A stretch of 64,000 nucleotides of DNA from Rhodococcus sp. P1Y (lineage in GTDB: Bacteria > Actinomycetota > Actinomycetes > Mycobacteriales > Mycobacteriaceae). The stretch lies in NCBI RefSeq assembly GCF_003641205.1, contig NZ_CP032762.1, positions 4,278,001-4,342,000 on the forward strand, in the 5' to 3' direction. The first letter of the stretch is position 1, and every line of letters begins with the position of its first letter. The notes under the pieces were generated by a model. It did no database searches. It was not told the origin of the DNA and saw only the letters and a program-made list of their open reading frames with translations. This document shows, one piece after another, positions 26,239 to 33,917 of this stretch. Position numbers and translations under genes: made by a program.

Positions 26239-27702
26239 CTAGGACCTGGGAATTGCAAAGTACTTGTACTCGAGGAACTCGTCGATACCGACCTTGCCTC
26301 CTTCACGTCCGAGCCCGGACTGCTTGACGCCGCCGAACGGCGCGGCCGGGTTGGACACGAGGCCGGTATTGAGCCCGACCATGCCCACCTCCAGCCGTTC
26401 ACCCATCCGGAGCGCACGGTCGATGTCCTGGGTGTAGACGTAGCCCACCAGTCCCCACTCCGTGTCGTTGGCCAGCCCGATCACCTCGTCCTCGGTGTCG
26501 TAAGGGACGACTGCCGCAACAGGACCGAAGATTTCCGTCGACATCAAGTCCGAGGCAGAATCGACGGATTCGAGAACGGTCGGCGGGTAGAAGAAGCCCG
26601 GCCCCTGATCCTCCTGTCCGCCGACGACCGCACGCGCCCCTCTGCTCAGTGCATCGTCGACGAGACGCTGGACCTTTGCGCGGCCGTCCTGATCGATCAA
26701 CGGCCCCACTTCCACACCGTCCGCCGAACCCGCACCCACCGTCAAGGCTCCCATGCGTGCGCCGAGCTTCTCCGCGAATTCGGCTGCAAGAGAGCGATGG
26801 ACGAAAAATCGATTCGCCGCGGTACACGCCTCGCCCATGTTGCGCATCTTCGCCACCATCGCGCCGTCCACTGCACGATCGACGTCGGCGCCCTCGGCCA
26901 CGATGAACGGCGCATTGCCGCCCAATTCCATCGAGGTGCGCATTACCGTCGGTGCCGCCTGAGCAAGAAGTATCTTGCCGACTTCCGTAGAACCGGTGAA
27001 GCTGATCTTGCGGGCCGACCCACTGGCCATCCATGACCCGACCACCCCGGCCGCGTCGGTGGTGGGAACGACGTTGACCACTCCGTCCGGGACGCCGGCT
27101 TCGACGAGAATGTCGGCGAGAGCCAAGGCTGTGAGAGGAGTCTGTTCGGCCGGTTTGAAGACGACCGTGCAGCCGGCGGCGAGGGCTGGTCCGATCTTGC
27201 GGGTACCCATCGCGAGAGGGAAGTTCCACGGTGTCACCAGAATGCAGGGACCGACCGGCGCTCGCGTCACGATGATCCGGTTCTTTCCATCCCCGGTCAG
27301 CGTGTGATCGCCCGAGATTCGCACAGCTTCTTCGGAGAACCAGCGGAAGAACTCAGCGCCGTAGGCGACTTCGCCGCGCGCGTCGGCGAGAGGCTTGCCC
27401 ATCTCAGCAGTGATGATTGCGGCGAGCTCATCGGTGCGTTCGATGATCAATTCGAAGGCGCGGCGCAAGATCACACTACGTTCACGCGGAGCCGTCGCAG
27501 CCCACGACGCCTGAGCCTGTGCGGCTGCAGCCATCGCGGCTTCGGCGTCGACGACATCGCCGTCGGAGACCGCTGCGATGACCTCACCCGTTGCCGGATC
27601 GAGAACGTCGAACGTCCTGCCGCTGTGCGAGTCTCGCCAGCTGCCTCCGATGAAGACACCCGTGGGCGAGTCGATGGATGTGCGGGTCAGCGATGTGGTC
27701 AT
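26239..27702 (-). CDS. Succinate-semialdehyde dehydrogenase-like aldehyde dehydrogenase (GabD family)
   Basis: A 487-residue NAD(P)-dependent aldehyde dehydrogenase. Markers: PVGPCILVTPWNFPLAMGTR, KPAEQTPLTALALADIL, FTGSTEVGKILLAQ, the general-base Glu in TSMELGGNAPFIV and the nucleophile Cys in MGEACTAANRFFVH. The pattern is closest to GabD, which oxidises succinate semialdehyde; DoeC of ectoine breakdown (aspartate semialdehyde) is a near relative. The ATG overlaps the upstream stop (ATGA) and follows AGGAGG. It sits downstream of a class III aminotransferase, fitting oxidation of the semialdehyde that enzyme makes. Confidence 0.9.
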   Translation of the reverse strand: MTTSLTRTSIDSPTGVFIGGSWRDSHSGRTFDVLDPATGEVIAAVSDGDVVDAEAAMAAAAQAQASWAATAPRERSVILRRAFELIIERTDELAAIITAEMGKPLADARGEVAYGAEFFRWFSEEAVRISGDHTLTGDGKNRIIVTRAPVGPCILVTPWNFPLAMGTRKIGPALAAGCTVVFKPAEQTPLTALALADILVEAGVPDGVVNVVPTTDAAGVVGSWMASGSARKISFTGSTEVGKILLAQAAPTVMRTSMELGGNAPFIVAEGADVDRAVDGAMVAKMRNMGEACTAANRFFVHRSLAAEFAEKLGARMGALTVGAGSADGVEVGPLIDQDGRAKVQRLVDDALSRGARAVVGGQEDQGPGFFYPPTVLESVDSASDLMSTEIFGPVAAVVPYDTEDEVIGLANDTEWGLVGYVYTQDIDRALRMGERLEVGMVGLNTGLVSNPAAPFGGVKQSGLGREGGKVGIDEFLEYKYFAIPRS

Positions 27703-30647
27703 GTGTCCCTCCTGATTGTCGTGTCGGCTACCGGTTCAGCCTTGTTGCCGGGTTCTTGTGAGGTGGGCTTCGGATCGAGAATGTGCGCCAGGTGCGTCGA
27801 CGCGCCGTCGCTGTGATCACCGGACAGTTGACGAACCTGCATATGGCAACTGAAGCCGTCCGTGAGAATCGGTCGGTCACCTGCGCGTCGCAGCGCCGGG
27901 GCCAAGGCCTGCTCCGCGACTTTCATGCTGAGCTCGTAGTGGTCGGGTTCGAAGCCGAAGTTCCCAGCGACGCCGCAGCATCCAGTCGCCTCGTCGACGG
28001 TGGAAATACCAGCCGCTGCAAGCGCTTTGCGCTGCGTGGCCTCGCCGAAAACCGCGTACTCGTGGCAGTGCGTTTGGACGGTCACCGAGTCGGGCACCTG
28101 TGCCGACGGCGTCCATCCGGTTGCAGCTTGATCGATTACTGCACCGGCAAAGCTCTGGACCCGGGCCGCGACGCGTCTGGCTGCGTCGGTGTTCACCAGT
28201 TCGGGAAGATCTTTCTTGAGCGCTGCTGCGCAACTCGGCTCCGTCACCACGATCGGCCGATCGGTGCCGTCGTCCAAGGCATCGGCAGTACGCGTGAGTT
28301 GTTTTCGAGCGGAGTCGAGTTGGCCGGTGGAGATCCACGTCAATCCGCAGCAGAGGTCGGTTCGGCATTCCGACGAGCGCCCCGCGTCGGCCAACACCCG
28401 TACGGCCGCGCCGACGATCTCGGGACGGAAGCCCTTGGTGAACGAATCTACGAACACCACGACGTCGCCGCCCGGCACGGAATCTGCGGTCTGCACACGC
28501 ACCTGCTTCTGCGAGGCGAAGCGAGGAAAAGCCCGTTCCGTGGTGAGACCGCCCAGCTTGGCGGCAACTCTGGCAGTGCGAGGGGTCAGCAGCGCGTTCA
28601 GAAATGGCGCGGTACGCGAGGTGAGCTTCAGCCACCGAGGCAGCCATCCCAGCGAATAGTGCGCGAGGGGGCGGACTTTGCCTGCGTAGTGATGATCTAG
28701 AAACTCCGCCTTGTACGTGGCCATGTCCACACCGACCGGACAGTCGGACGAACATGCCTTGCAGGACAGGCAGAGATCGAGGGACTCCTTGACATCCTGG
28801 GACGCCCACCCGTCGGCGACGGTCTTCGAGCTGCGCACCATGTCCTGCAGCACTCGGGCCCGCCCGCGCGTGGAGTCCTTCTCGTCGCCCGTCGCGCGGT
28901 AGCTCGGGCACATCACTCCCCCAGTGCTCGACCGACAGCGTCCGACACCGACACAAGCCTGCGTCGCATGCACGAAGGGGTCGAGATCGGTGGTGGATCC
29001 GATCTGGTGCAATTCGAACGTCGTTTTCCACTCACGATTCGGAACACCCTGCAGAGCAAGGTCATTCATCATCGGCGCCGGATCGGTGATGCTTCCCGGA
29101 TTCAGCAGATTCGACGGATCCCAGATTCGCTTGAACCGGGCGAACGCGTCGAGCATCACAGGCGTGTACATCACCGGAAGCAGTTCCGACCTCGCTCGGC
29201 CGTCACCGTGCTCACCGGACAACGAACCGCCGTGGTGAACAACCAGTTCCGCAGCATCGCGTAGAAACGCGTGCATAGTCGACCGACCGCGGTCGGTCCG
29301 CTGATCGAACGTGATCCGCACGTGCATGCATCCGGCACCGAAGTGGCCGTACATCACTCCCGTCAGTGAATGCGTCGCCAACAATTCTCTGAAGTCGGCG
29401 AGGTACGCGGCCAAGTTCTCCGGCGCCACCGCCGAATCCTCCCACCCCGGCCACGACTCGGTCACGGTGGATCCGCCGGCGAGTCGCGCCGAGAGTCCAG
29501 CACCGTCCTCGCGGACCCGCCACAGCGACTTACGTTCGGCTGGGTCGGCAACCACGCGACCGTCTTTCAGACGTCCACGTTCCTTCAGGCGCGCGAGCAA
29601 CAGCTCGGCCTTGTTTTCTACTTCCTCGGGATCGTCGCCGTCGAGGTCGACATAGAGCCATGCGTTTCCGGACGGGAGGCCGCGAACCGAATCGACTCCG
29701 CGGCGAAATTGCATCGTCTCGACGATCTTTTCGTCGATTCCTTCGATGGCGGCGGGCGAGAACTCGAGGATCGTCATGACGTCCTCGGCGGCCTCCACGA
29801 CATCCTCGTAACCCAGGCACAGCAGCAAAGCAGCAGATGGCACCGGCACGAGTACGACGGTTGCAGCCACAACGACCGCACAGGTGCCTTCGCTGCCGAC
29901 AAGCGCCCGGGCGACGTCGAATCCGTTCTCCGGCAACAAAGTGGACAGATGAAATCCGGATACCTGTCGAGGAATGAGCCCCAGTTCGAGCCGGAAGTCG
30001 GCCATGTTGTCGGCTACGAGCGATCGCAGTTCCGCGTCGATGCGCGCCGCGGCCTCGACCGATGCAGAGTCTGCGACATCGACGGCCTGGATACCCGAAC
30101 GAGTTGCGCGCAGCAGAGATCCGTCGACAGTCACGACGTCCAGCGCGATCGTGTGATCCGCCGTCCGTCCGTACCGAACCGAATGGTTCCCGCAGGCGTC
30201 GTTCCCGATTGCGCCGCCTACCGTGGCGCGGGACTTGCTCGATGGATCGGGAGCAAAGGTCGACCTCCCGTTCGTCGCGGACGATACCGCCGCGGCGAGT
30301 TCCGAGATGACGATCCCCGGCTCGACGACAGCTGAGTTCGCCGCGTCGTCGATGGAGATCACCCTGTTCATGTGGCGCGAGAAGTCGAGCACCACACCCG
30401 CACCGATCGAGTTGCCCGCCATGGACGTTCCACCGCCACGACTGACAATCGGAACACCGTTCGCCGCACAGATCCTGACCGTCAGGCGCACGTCGTCGAC
30501 GCTGCGAGGAAACACGACCGCAGTCGGAGGCACTCGATAGTTCGACGCGTCGTAGGAATACTCCGAGAGGCGACGCGACGACGAATCGACGTCGACCCCT
30601 GCTCTTTCCAGGACTGCTGGCACCGACTCCGCGCTCGTTACTGTCAC
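27699..30647 (-). CDS. Fused FAD-linked oxidase and (4Fe-4S) heterodisulfide-type protein, D-2-hydroxyacid dehydrogenase-like
   Basis: A 982-residue fusion of a GlcD-like and a GlcF-like protein. Residues about 35-210 form the FAD_binding_4 domain (IVSRGGGTSMAGNSIGAGVV). The FAD-oxidase C-terminal domain follows to about 520 (GVMYGHFGAGCMHVRITFD). Two iron-sulfur clusters are indicated by CVGVGRC with CPSY near 564-580 and CLSCKACSSDCP near 620. Two CCG motifs (DLCCGLTWIS near 766, TGCCGVAGNFG near 888) end the protein. Such fusions oxidise D-2-hydroxyglutarate, D-lactate or glycolate and pass electrons to the chain. GTG start overlaps the upstream stop; the substrate in this operon is open. 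Confidence 0.88.
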   Translation of the reverse strand: MTVTSAESVPAVLERAGVDVDSSSRRLSEYSYDASNYRVPPTAVVFPRSVDDVRLTVRICAANGVPIVSRGGGTSMAGNSIGAGVVLDFSRHMNRVISIDDAANSAVVEPGIVISELAAAVSSATNGRSTFAPDPSSKSRATVGGAIGNDACGNHSVRYGRTADHTIALDVVTVDGSLLRATRSGIQAVDVADSASVEAAARIDAELRSLVADNMADFRLELGLIPRQVSGFHLSTLLPENGFDVARALVGSEGTCAVVVAATVVLVPVPSAALLLCLGYEDVVEAAEDVMTILEFSPAAIEGIDEKIVETMQFRRGVDSVRGLPSGNAWLYVDLDGDDPEEVENKAELLLARLKERGRLKDGRVVADPAERKSLWRVREDGAGLSARLAGGSTVTESWPGWEDSAVAPENLAAYLADFRELLATHSLTGVMYGHFGAGCMHVRITFDQRTDRGRSTMHAFLRDAAELVVHHGGSLSGEHGDGRARSELLPVMYTPVMLDAFARFKRIWDPSNLLNPGSITDPAPMMNDLALQGVPNREWKTTFELHQIGSTTDLDPFVHATQACVGVGRCRSSTGGVMCPSYRATGDEKDSTRGRARVLQDMVRSSKTVADGWASQDVKESLDLCLSCKACSSDCPVGVDMATYKAEFLDHHYAGKVRPLAHYSLGWLPRWLKLTSRTAPFLNALLTPRTARVAAKLGGLTTERAFPRFASQKQVRVQTADSVPGGDVVVFVDSFTKGFRPEIVGAAVRVLADAGRSSECRTDLCCGLTWISTGQLDSARKQLTRTADALDDGTDRPIVVTEPSCAAALKKDLPELVNTDAARRVAARVQSFAGAVIDQAATGWTPSAQVPDSVTVQTHCHEYAVFGEATQRKALAAAGISTVDEATGCCGVAGNFGFEPDHYELSMKVAEQALAPALRRAGDRPILTDGFSCHMQVRQLSGDHSDGASTHLAHILDPKPTSQEPGNKAEPVADTTIRRDT

Positions 30648-31909
30648 AGTGCTCGCTTGAGCGTACGTCCGATAGCGTCCAGGCCCTCCGCGATCTCGTC
30701 GTCGGTAACCACGAGCGCCGGAATCACACGGACCACATTGCCGAGCGCGCCGCAGGTGAGCAGCAGCAAGCCTTCCGAGATGGCTGTCTGTTGGACGCGG
30801 GCGGCTGCGGCGCCGTCGGGCTTTCCGTTCTCGTCCACGAATTCGAGCGCCTGCATCAGGCCCAGCCCGCGAGCGTCACCGATGGCCGAGTACTGCTCCT
30901 TCAGTGCTTTCAAACCGTCGAGCAGGACCGCACCCTGTTTGGCTGCGTTCTCCACCAAGCCCTCGTCGCGTACGACGTCGAGTGTGGCGACTGCTGCCGC
31001 CGCAGCCACAGCGTTTCCGCCGTAGGTTCCGCCCTGGGACCCGGGCCATGCCTTGGACATCAGTTCGGTCGATGCGGCGATCGCGGAGATCGGGAACCCG
31101 GACGCCAGTCCTTTCGCAGTGATGACGATGTCGGGCTTTGCCGTCGAGTGCTCGTGGCCCCAGAACTTGCCGGTGCGGCCGACGCCCGCCTGGACTTCGT
31201 CGACGATGAGAACGATGTCGTGTTCGTCCGCCCGCTGCCGCAGTCCTTCGAGGAATGCAGGCGGGGTCGGGAGGTATCCACCGTCACCGAGAACCGGTTC
31301 GATGATGAACGCGGCCGTGTCCGCGGGGCTGGAGATCGTCGCGAGAAGGTAGTCCAATTCCTGCAGAGCAAACGCAACCGCGGTGTCGAGATCCCAGCCG
31401 TAGCGGAACGCGTACGGGAACGGCGCTATGTGGACGCCGCCCATGATCGGCGAGAATCCTGAACGAAACTTGGTGCCGGCAGTGGTGAGCGACGCTGCGG
31501 CCACGGTCCGGCCGTGAAAGCCGCCGTGGAAGGCGATGATGTTCGGCCGACCGGTTGCCATGCGGGCCAACCTGATGGAGGCTTCGACCGCCTCCGAACC
31601 GGAGTTCGCGTAGAAGACGCTGTCGAGGCCGGTCGGGAGAAAGTCGCCTAGCTTCTCGGTGAGCTCGAGAAGTGGCTTGTGCATGACGGTCGTGTATTGC
31701 GCGTGGATGATTTTGCCGACCTGTTCGCGGGCAGCTTCGACGACGCGGGGATGGCAGTGACCGGTGCTGGTGACGCCGATGCCCGTCGTGAAGTCGAGGT
31801 ACCGATTCCCGTCGGTGCCGTGGATCCAGCTGCCGGCTGCGTAATCGACGACAACCGGTGTGGCTTGCTTGAGTGCGGGGCTGAGGTGGGTGCGGGTCGA
31901 CGCTGTCAT
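30644..31909 (-). CDS. Class III aminotransferase (4-aminobutyrate aminotransferase-like)
   Basis: About 421 residues, PLP-dependent, transferring an omega-amino group to 2-oxoglutarate. Markers: FTTGIGVTSTGHCHPRVVEA, YANSGSEAVEASIRLAR, AFHGGFHGRTVAAASLT, the PLP-contact Asp in IVLIVDEVQAGVGRTG and the lysine in IVITAKGLASGFPIS. GABA is the obvious substrate, but diaminobutyrate transaminases of ectoine breakdown (DoeD) belong to the same class. The start is taken as ATG 31909 because a -10 box lies seven bases upstream (leaderless); ATG 31918 is in frame and possible. First gene of a four-gene operon ending in the GntR regulator. Confidence 0.9.
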   Translation of the reverse strand: MTASTRTHLSPALKQATPVVVDYAAGSWIHGTDGNRYLDFTTGIGVTSTGHCHPRVVEAAREQVGKIIHAQYTTVMHKPLLELTEKLGDFLPTGLDSVFYANSGSEAVEASIRLARMATGRPNIIAFHGGFHGRTVAAASLTTAGTKFRSGFSPIMGGVHIAPFPYAFRYGWDLDTAVAFALQELDYLLATISSPADTAAFIIEPVLGDGGYLPTPPAFLEGLRQRADEHDIVLIVDEVQAGVGRTGKFWGHEHSTAKPDIVITAKGLASGFPISAIAASTELMSKAWPGSQGGTYGGNAVAAAAAVATLDVVRDEGLVENAAKQGAVLLDGLKALKEQYSAIGDARGLGLMQALEFVDENGKPDGAAAARVQQTAISEGLLLLTCGALGNVVRVIPALVVTDDEIAEGLDAIGRTLKRAL

Positions 31910-31916
31910 GTCGACC

Positions 31917-31945
31917 ATCGTGGTTCAGAATTTGCAGATTGTCAA
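31917..31945 (-). promoter_or_regulatory. Predicted promoter of the class III aminotransferase operon, leaderless
   Basis: On the minus strand TTGACA (31945-31940), a 17-base spacer and CACGAT (31922-31917) make a good -35/-10 pair. The ATG at 31909 begins seven bases after the -10 box, so the transcript would begin at the start codon. The -35 box is the centre of the operator palindrome at 31932-31955, so bound regulator would block RNA polymerase. Confidence 0.5.
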
Positions 31946-31955
31946 CAATCTGCAA
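31932..31955. promoter_or_regulatory. 24-bp operator palindrome upstream of the class III aminotransferase operon
   Basis: Perfect 11-base arms TTGCAGATTGT and ACAATCTGCAA around a central CA. Nineteen of the bases recur upstream of the M24 operon at 25418-25436 in opposite orientation. This is the strongest regulatory palindrome seen in the window, and it is next to the operon that ends with the GntR/FCD gene. Confidence 0.82.
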
Positions 31956-31970
31956 CAGCGGCTTCCCGCC

Positions 31971-32071
31971 CGTGCGCGCGTAATGACACTGGAGTGTCAC
32001 TACCCACTCACCGTGAGATTTTGGGGTCGTGCGTGCATAGTGACACCCCGACGTACGTACGCACGCACAGG
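31971..32071. repeat. Dispersed palindrome family, locus 2 (degenerate, two units)
   Basis: CGTGCGCGCGTAATGACACT with GAGTGTCACTACCCACTCAC gives a first imperfect inverted repeat (31971-32010). GTGCGTGCATAGTGACACC and CGTACGCACGCAC form a second (about 32039-32070). The arms match the loci at 1546 and 60848. Unlike those, this one lies in a divergent promoter region, between the aminotransferase operon and rbsK. Confidence 0.72.
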
Positions 32072-32096
32072 CGGCGGAGCCGCATAACCTCGGAGC

Positions 32097-32957
32097 ATGG
32101 CAGCAACAACAGTGGCCGTTCTCGGCAGCATCAACATGGACCTGACTGCGTACGCACCGAGACTCCCCCGGCCCGGGGAGACATTGCTCGGGGATTCCTT
32201 CGCCGCATCGCAAGGCGGGAAGGGCGCCAATCAAGCTCTCGCCGCGGCCAGGTCAGGGGCGAGAACAATATTTCTGGGGTCCGTCGGTGACGACACCTTC
32301 GCCCAAGAACTGCTCGACGCGCTCGCAGACTCGGGAGTGGACATCACTCGCACTCGTCGCACATCTGGAGCCAGCGGCACAGCCATCATCACCGTCGACG
32401 CCGAGGGCGAGAACACGATCGTCGTCGTGCCCGGCGCCAACGCATCGATGAGCGACCTCACCGAAGCGGAACGCTCCGCCATCGCGGAAGCGGACATCCT
32501 GTTGTGCCAGTTGGAGATTCCTCTCGGAACGGTCATCGAGGGGGCCAGCCATGCACGCGACAACAACACCCTCGTCGTGCTCAACCCCTCCCCGGTACAG
32601 GAACTACCCGATGCCCTCCTGGCCCTTGTCGACATCCTCGTGCTCAACGAAGCCGAAGCGGTGTCGGTGAAGACCGACAGCATCACACACGTGGTGACCA
32701 CCCTGGGCGCGGCCGGCGCTCGTTACCGCGGACCCGAGACCGGCTACGACCTTCCTTCTGCGACTGTGGACGTCGTCGACACCACCGGAGCCGGCGATGC
32801 GTTCGCCGGTGCGCTGGCGGCCGAGTGGCATCGCGGACCGCTGCAGGCGGTGCGGTGGGCCTGCGCCGCTGGAGCTTTCGCGACGACACGGCGCGGCGCG
32901 GGTTCGTCCTCGGGCACCAGAATCGACATCGAGTCACTGTCCGATCGACGATCTTGA
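32097..32957 (+). CDS. rbsK: Ribokinase
   Basis: A 286-residue PfkB-family sugar kinase that phosphorylates ribose at O5. Markers: VAVLGSINMDLTAYAPRLPR, the substrate-binding GGKGANQALAAARSG, and the catalytic motif DTTGAGDAFAGALAAEW with the anion hole Gly-Ala-Gly-Asp. No ribose transporter is nearby. M. tuberculosis carries a ribokinase (Rv2436) at the same place between proA and proB, so this is a backbone gene rather than part of the neighbouring catabolic cluster. Confidence 0.9.
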   Translation: MAATTVAVLGSINMDLTAYAPRLPRPGETLLGDSFAASQGGKGANQALAAARSGARTIFLGSVGDDTFAQELLDALADSGVDITRTRRTSGASGTAIITVDAEGENTIVVVPGANASMSDLTEAERSAIAEADILLCQLEIPLGTVIEGASHARDNNTLVVLNPSPVQELPDALLALVDILVLNEAEAVSVKTDSITHVVTTLGAAGARYRGPETGYDLPSATVDVVDTTGAGDAFAGALAAEWHRGPLQAVRWACAAGAFATTRRGAGSSSGTRIDIESLSDRRS

Positions 32958-32965
32958 ACGATCGA

Positions 32966-33340
32966 TCACATCGTCAGGCCTGCAACTGCGACCCCGACCG
33001 CGCACGCTGCAACCGACAACACCAACGTTCCCAGTGCGTTGATCAATGCGAGGAAGCGCTTGCCGGACTGAACTAGTCGGACCGTCTCGAAGCTCGCCGT
33101 GCTGAAAGTGGTGTAGCCGCCGCAGAACCCCGTCCCGACGATGGCCTGAAGATCCGTCGAACCGTCACGAAACAGCACAAATCCCGCAAGAACGCCGAGC
33201 AGGAGGGACCCCGTGACATTGATCCCGACGGTCGCCCACGGGAACCGCGATGTCGATGTCTTGGACTTGACGTAGGAATCGAGGACGAATCGGCTCACCG
33301 CGCCGAGCGCACCCGCGAGAACGAGAAGAACCGCGATCAT
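32966..33340 (-). CDS. crcB: Fluoride ion transporter CrcB/FluC, first of a pair
   Basis: A 124-residue, four-helix membrane protein of the Fluc fluoride channel family. The fluoride-pore motif GTGFCGGYTTFSTASFET is present, and the N-terminus MIAVLLVLAGALGAVSRFVLD is typical. Its ATG overlaps the end of the paralogue by four bases (ATGA). Paired adjacent copies in Gram-positives form heterodimeric channels that expel fluoride. No fluoride riboswitch was recognised in the short region ahead of the pair. Confidence 0.92.
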   Translation of the reverse strand: MIAVLLVLAGALGAVSRFVLDSYVKSKTSTSRFPWATVGINVTGSLLLGVLAGFVLFRDGSTDLQAIVGTGFCGGYTTFSTASFETVRLVQSGKRFLALINALGTLVLSVAACAVGVAVAGLTM

Positions 33341-33837
33341 CGAGCCCTCCTTCGCGCATGTACGCCCGCTCCGACGACAATCCCCGCCCACGCCGCAAGT
33401 ACACCCAGAATCACCGTGGTCACCGCATACGCGATCGCGGTCCCCCCCTCGCCGTCCCTGGTGAGCATCACTGTCTCGAGCGCGAACGTGCTGTACGTCG
33501 TGAACGCACCGCAGAAGCCGGTCCCGAGGAGCAACCGGACGCGTTGGCGCGCTCCCACATCGGGGCCGCGCATCGACAGAGTTTCGAGTACGAGACCCAG
33601 TACGAATGCCCCGACGATATTGATCGCAAAGGTCGCGACGGGCCAATCCGGGCTGCGGTGTGGGAGAGCCGATTCGAGTCCGTAGCGCGCCGCGGTACCG
33701 AACATCCCGCCGACGAATACCGCGGCGAGCGCCGAGAGACGAAGGTGGAGCGCTCGTGGACTCCTGGCATCGGTCCCGATGTCCGGATCCATCGGCAATT
33801 CGGAGTGCCCATCACCTGTATCGGGGCTCTCGACCAT
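33337..33837 (-). CDS. crcB: Fluoride ion transporter CrcB/FluC, second of a pair, with extended N-terminus
   Basis: A 166-residue FluC paralogue. The first 30-35 residues are hydrophilic (MVESPDTGDGHSELPMDPDI) and outside the four-helix core. The core has GGMFGTAARYGLESALPH, the Asn-containing FAINIVGAFVLG and the pore motif GTGFCGAFTTYSTFALET. It is the upstream gene of the two-gene FluC operon, and is divergent from the RecQ-like gene over 80 bases. It may form a heterodimer with the 124-residue protein. Confidence 0.92.
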   Translation of the reverse strand: MVESPDTGDGHSELPMDPDIGTDARSPRALHLRLSALAAVFVGGMFGTAARYGLESALPHRSPDWPVATFAINIVGAFVLGLVLETLSMRGPDVGARQRVRLLLGTGFCGAFTTYSTFALETVMLTRDGEGGTAIAYAVTTVILGVLAAWAGIVVGAGVHARRRAR

Positions 33838-33917
33838 CCTCGCCTCCCTCCTCGTTGTTCGTCAGGGTAACCGTCGCACCCCACGGTTCTGTCGGAGCCG
33901 TGCGGCACGATGGGGGC

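Noticed and set aside
25546..27036. 496-codon plus-strand open frame opposite the GntR and aldehyde dehydrogenase genes
   Set aside because: Antisense to two genes with intact catalytic and DNA-binding motifs; no recognisable domain.
31971..32071. Palindromes before rbsK as a riboswitch or attachment site
   Set aside because: The arms recur at two other loci in different contexts, so a dispersed repeat explains them better; no conserved riboswitch core is seen.
33838..33917. Fluoride riboswitch upstream of the crcB pair
   Set aside because: Only 80 bases separate the divergent genes and the conserved pseudoknot motif was not found.
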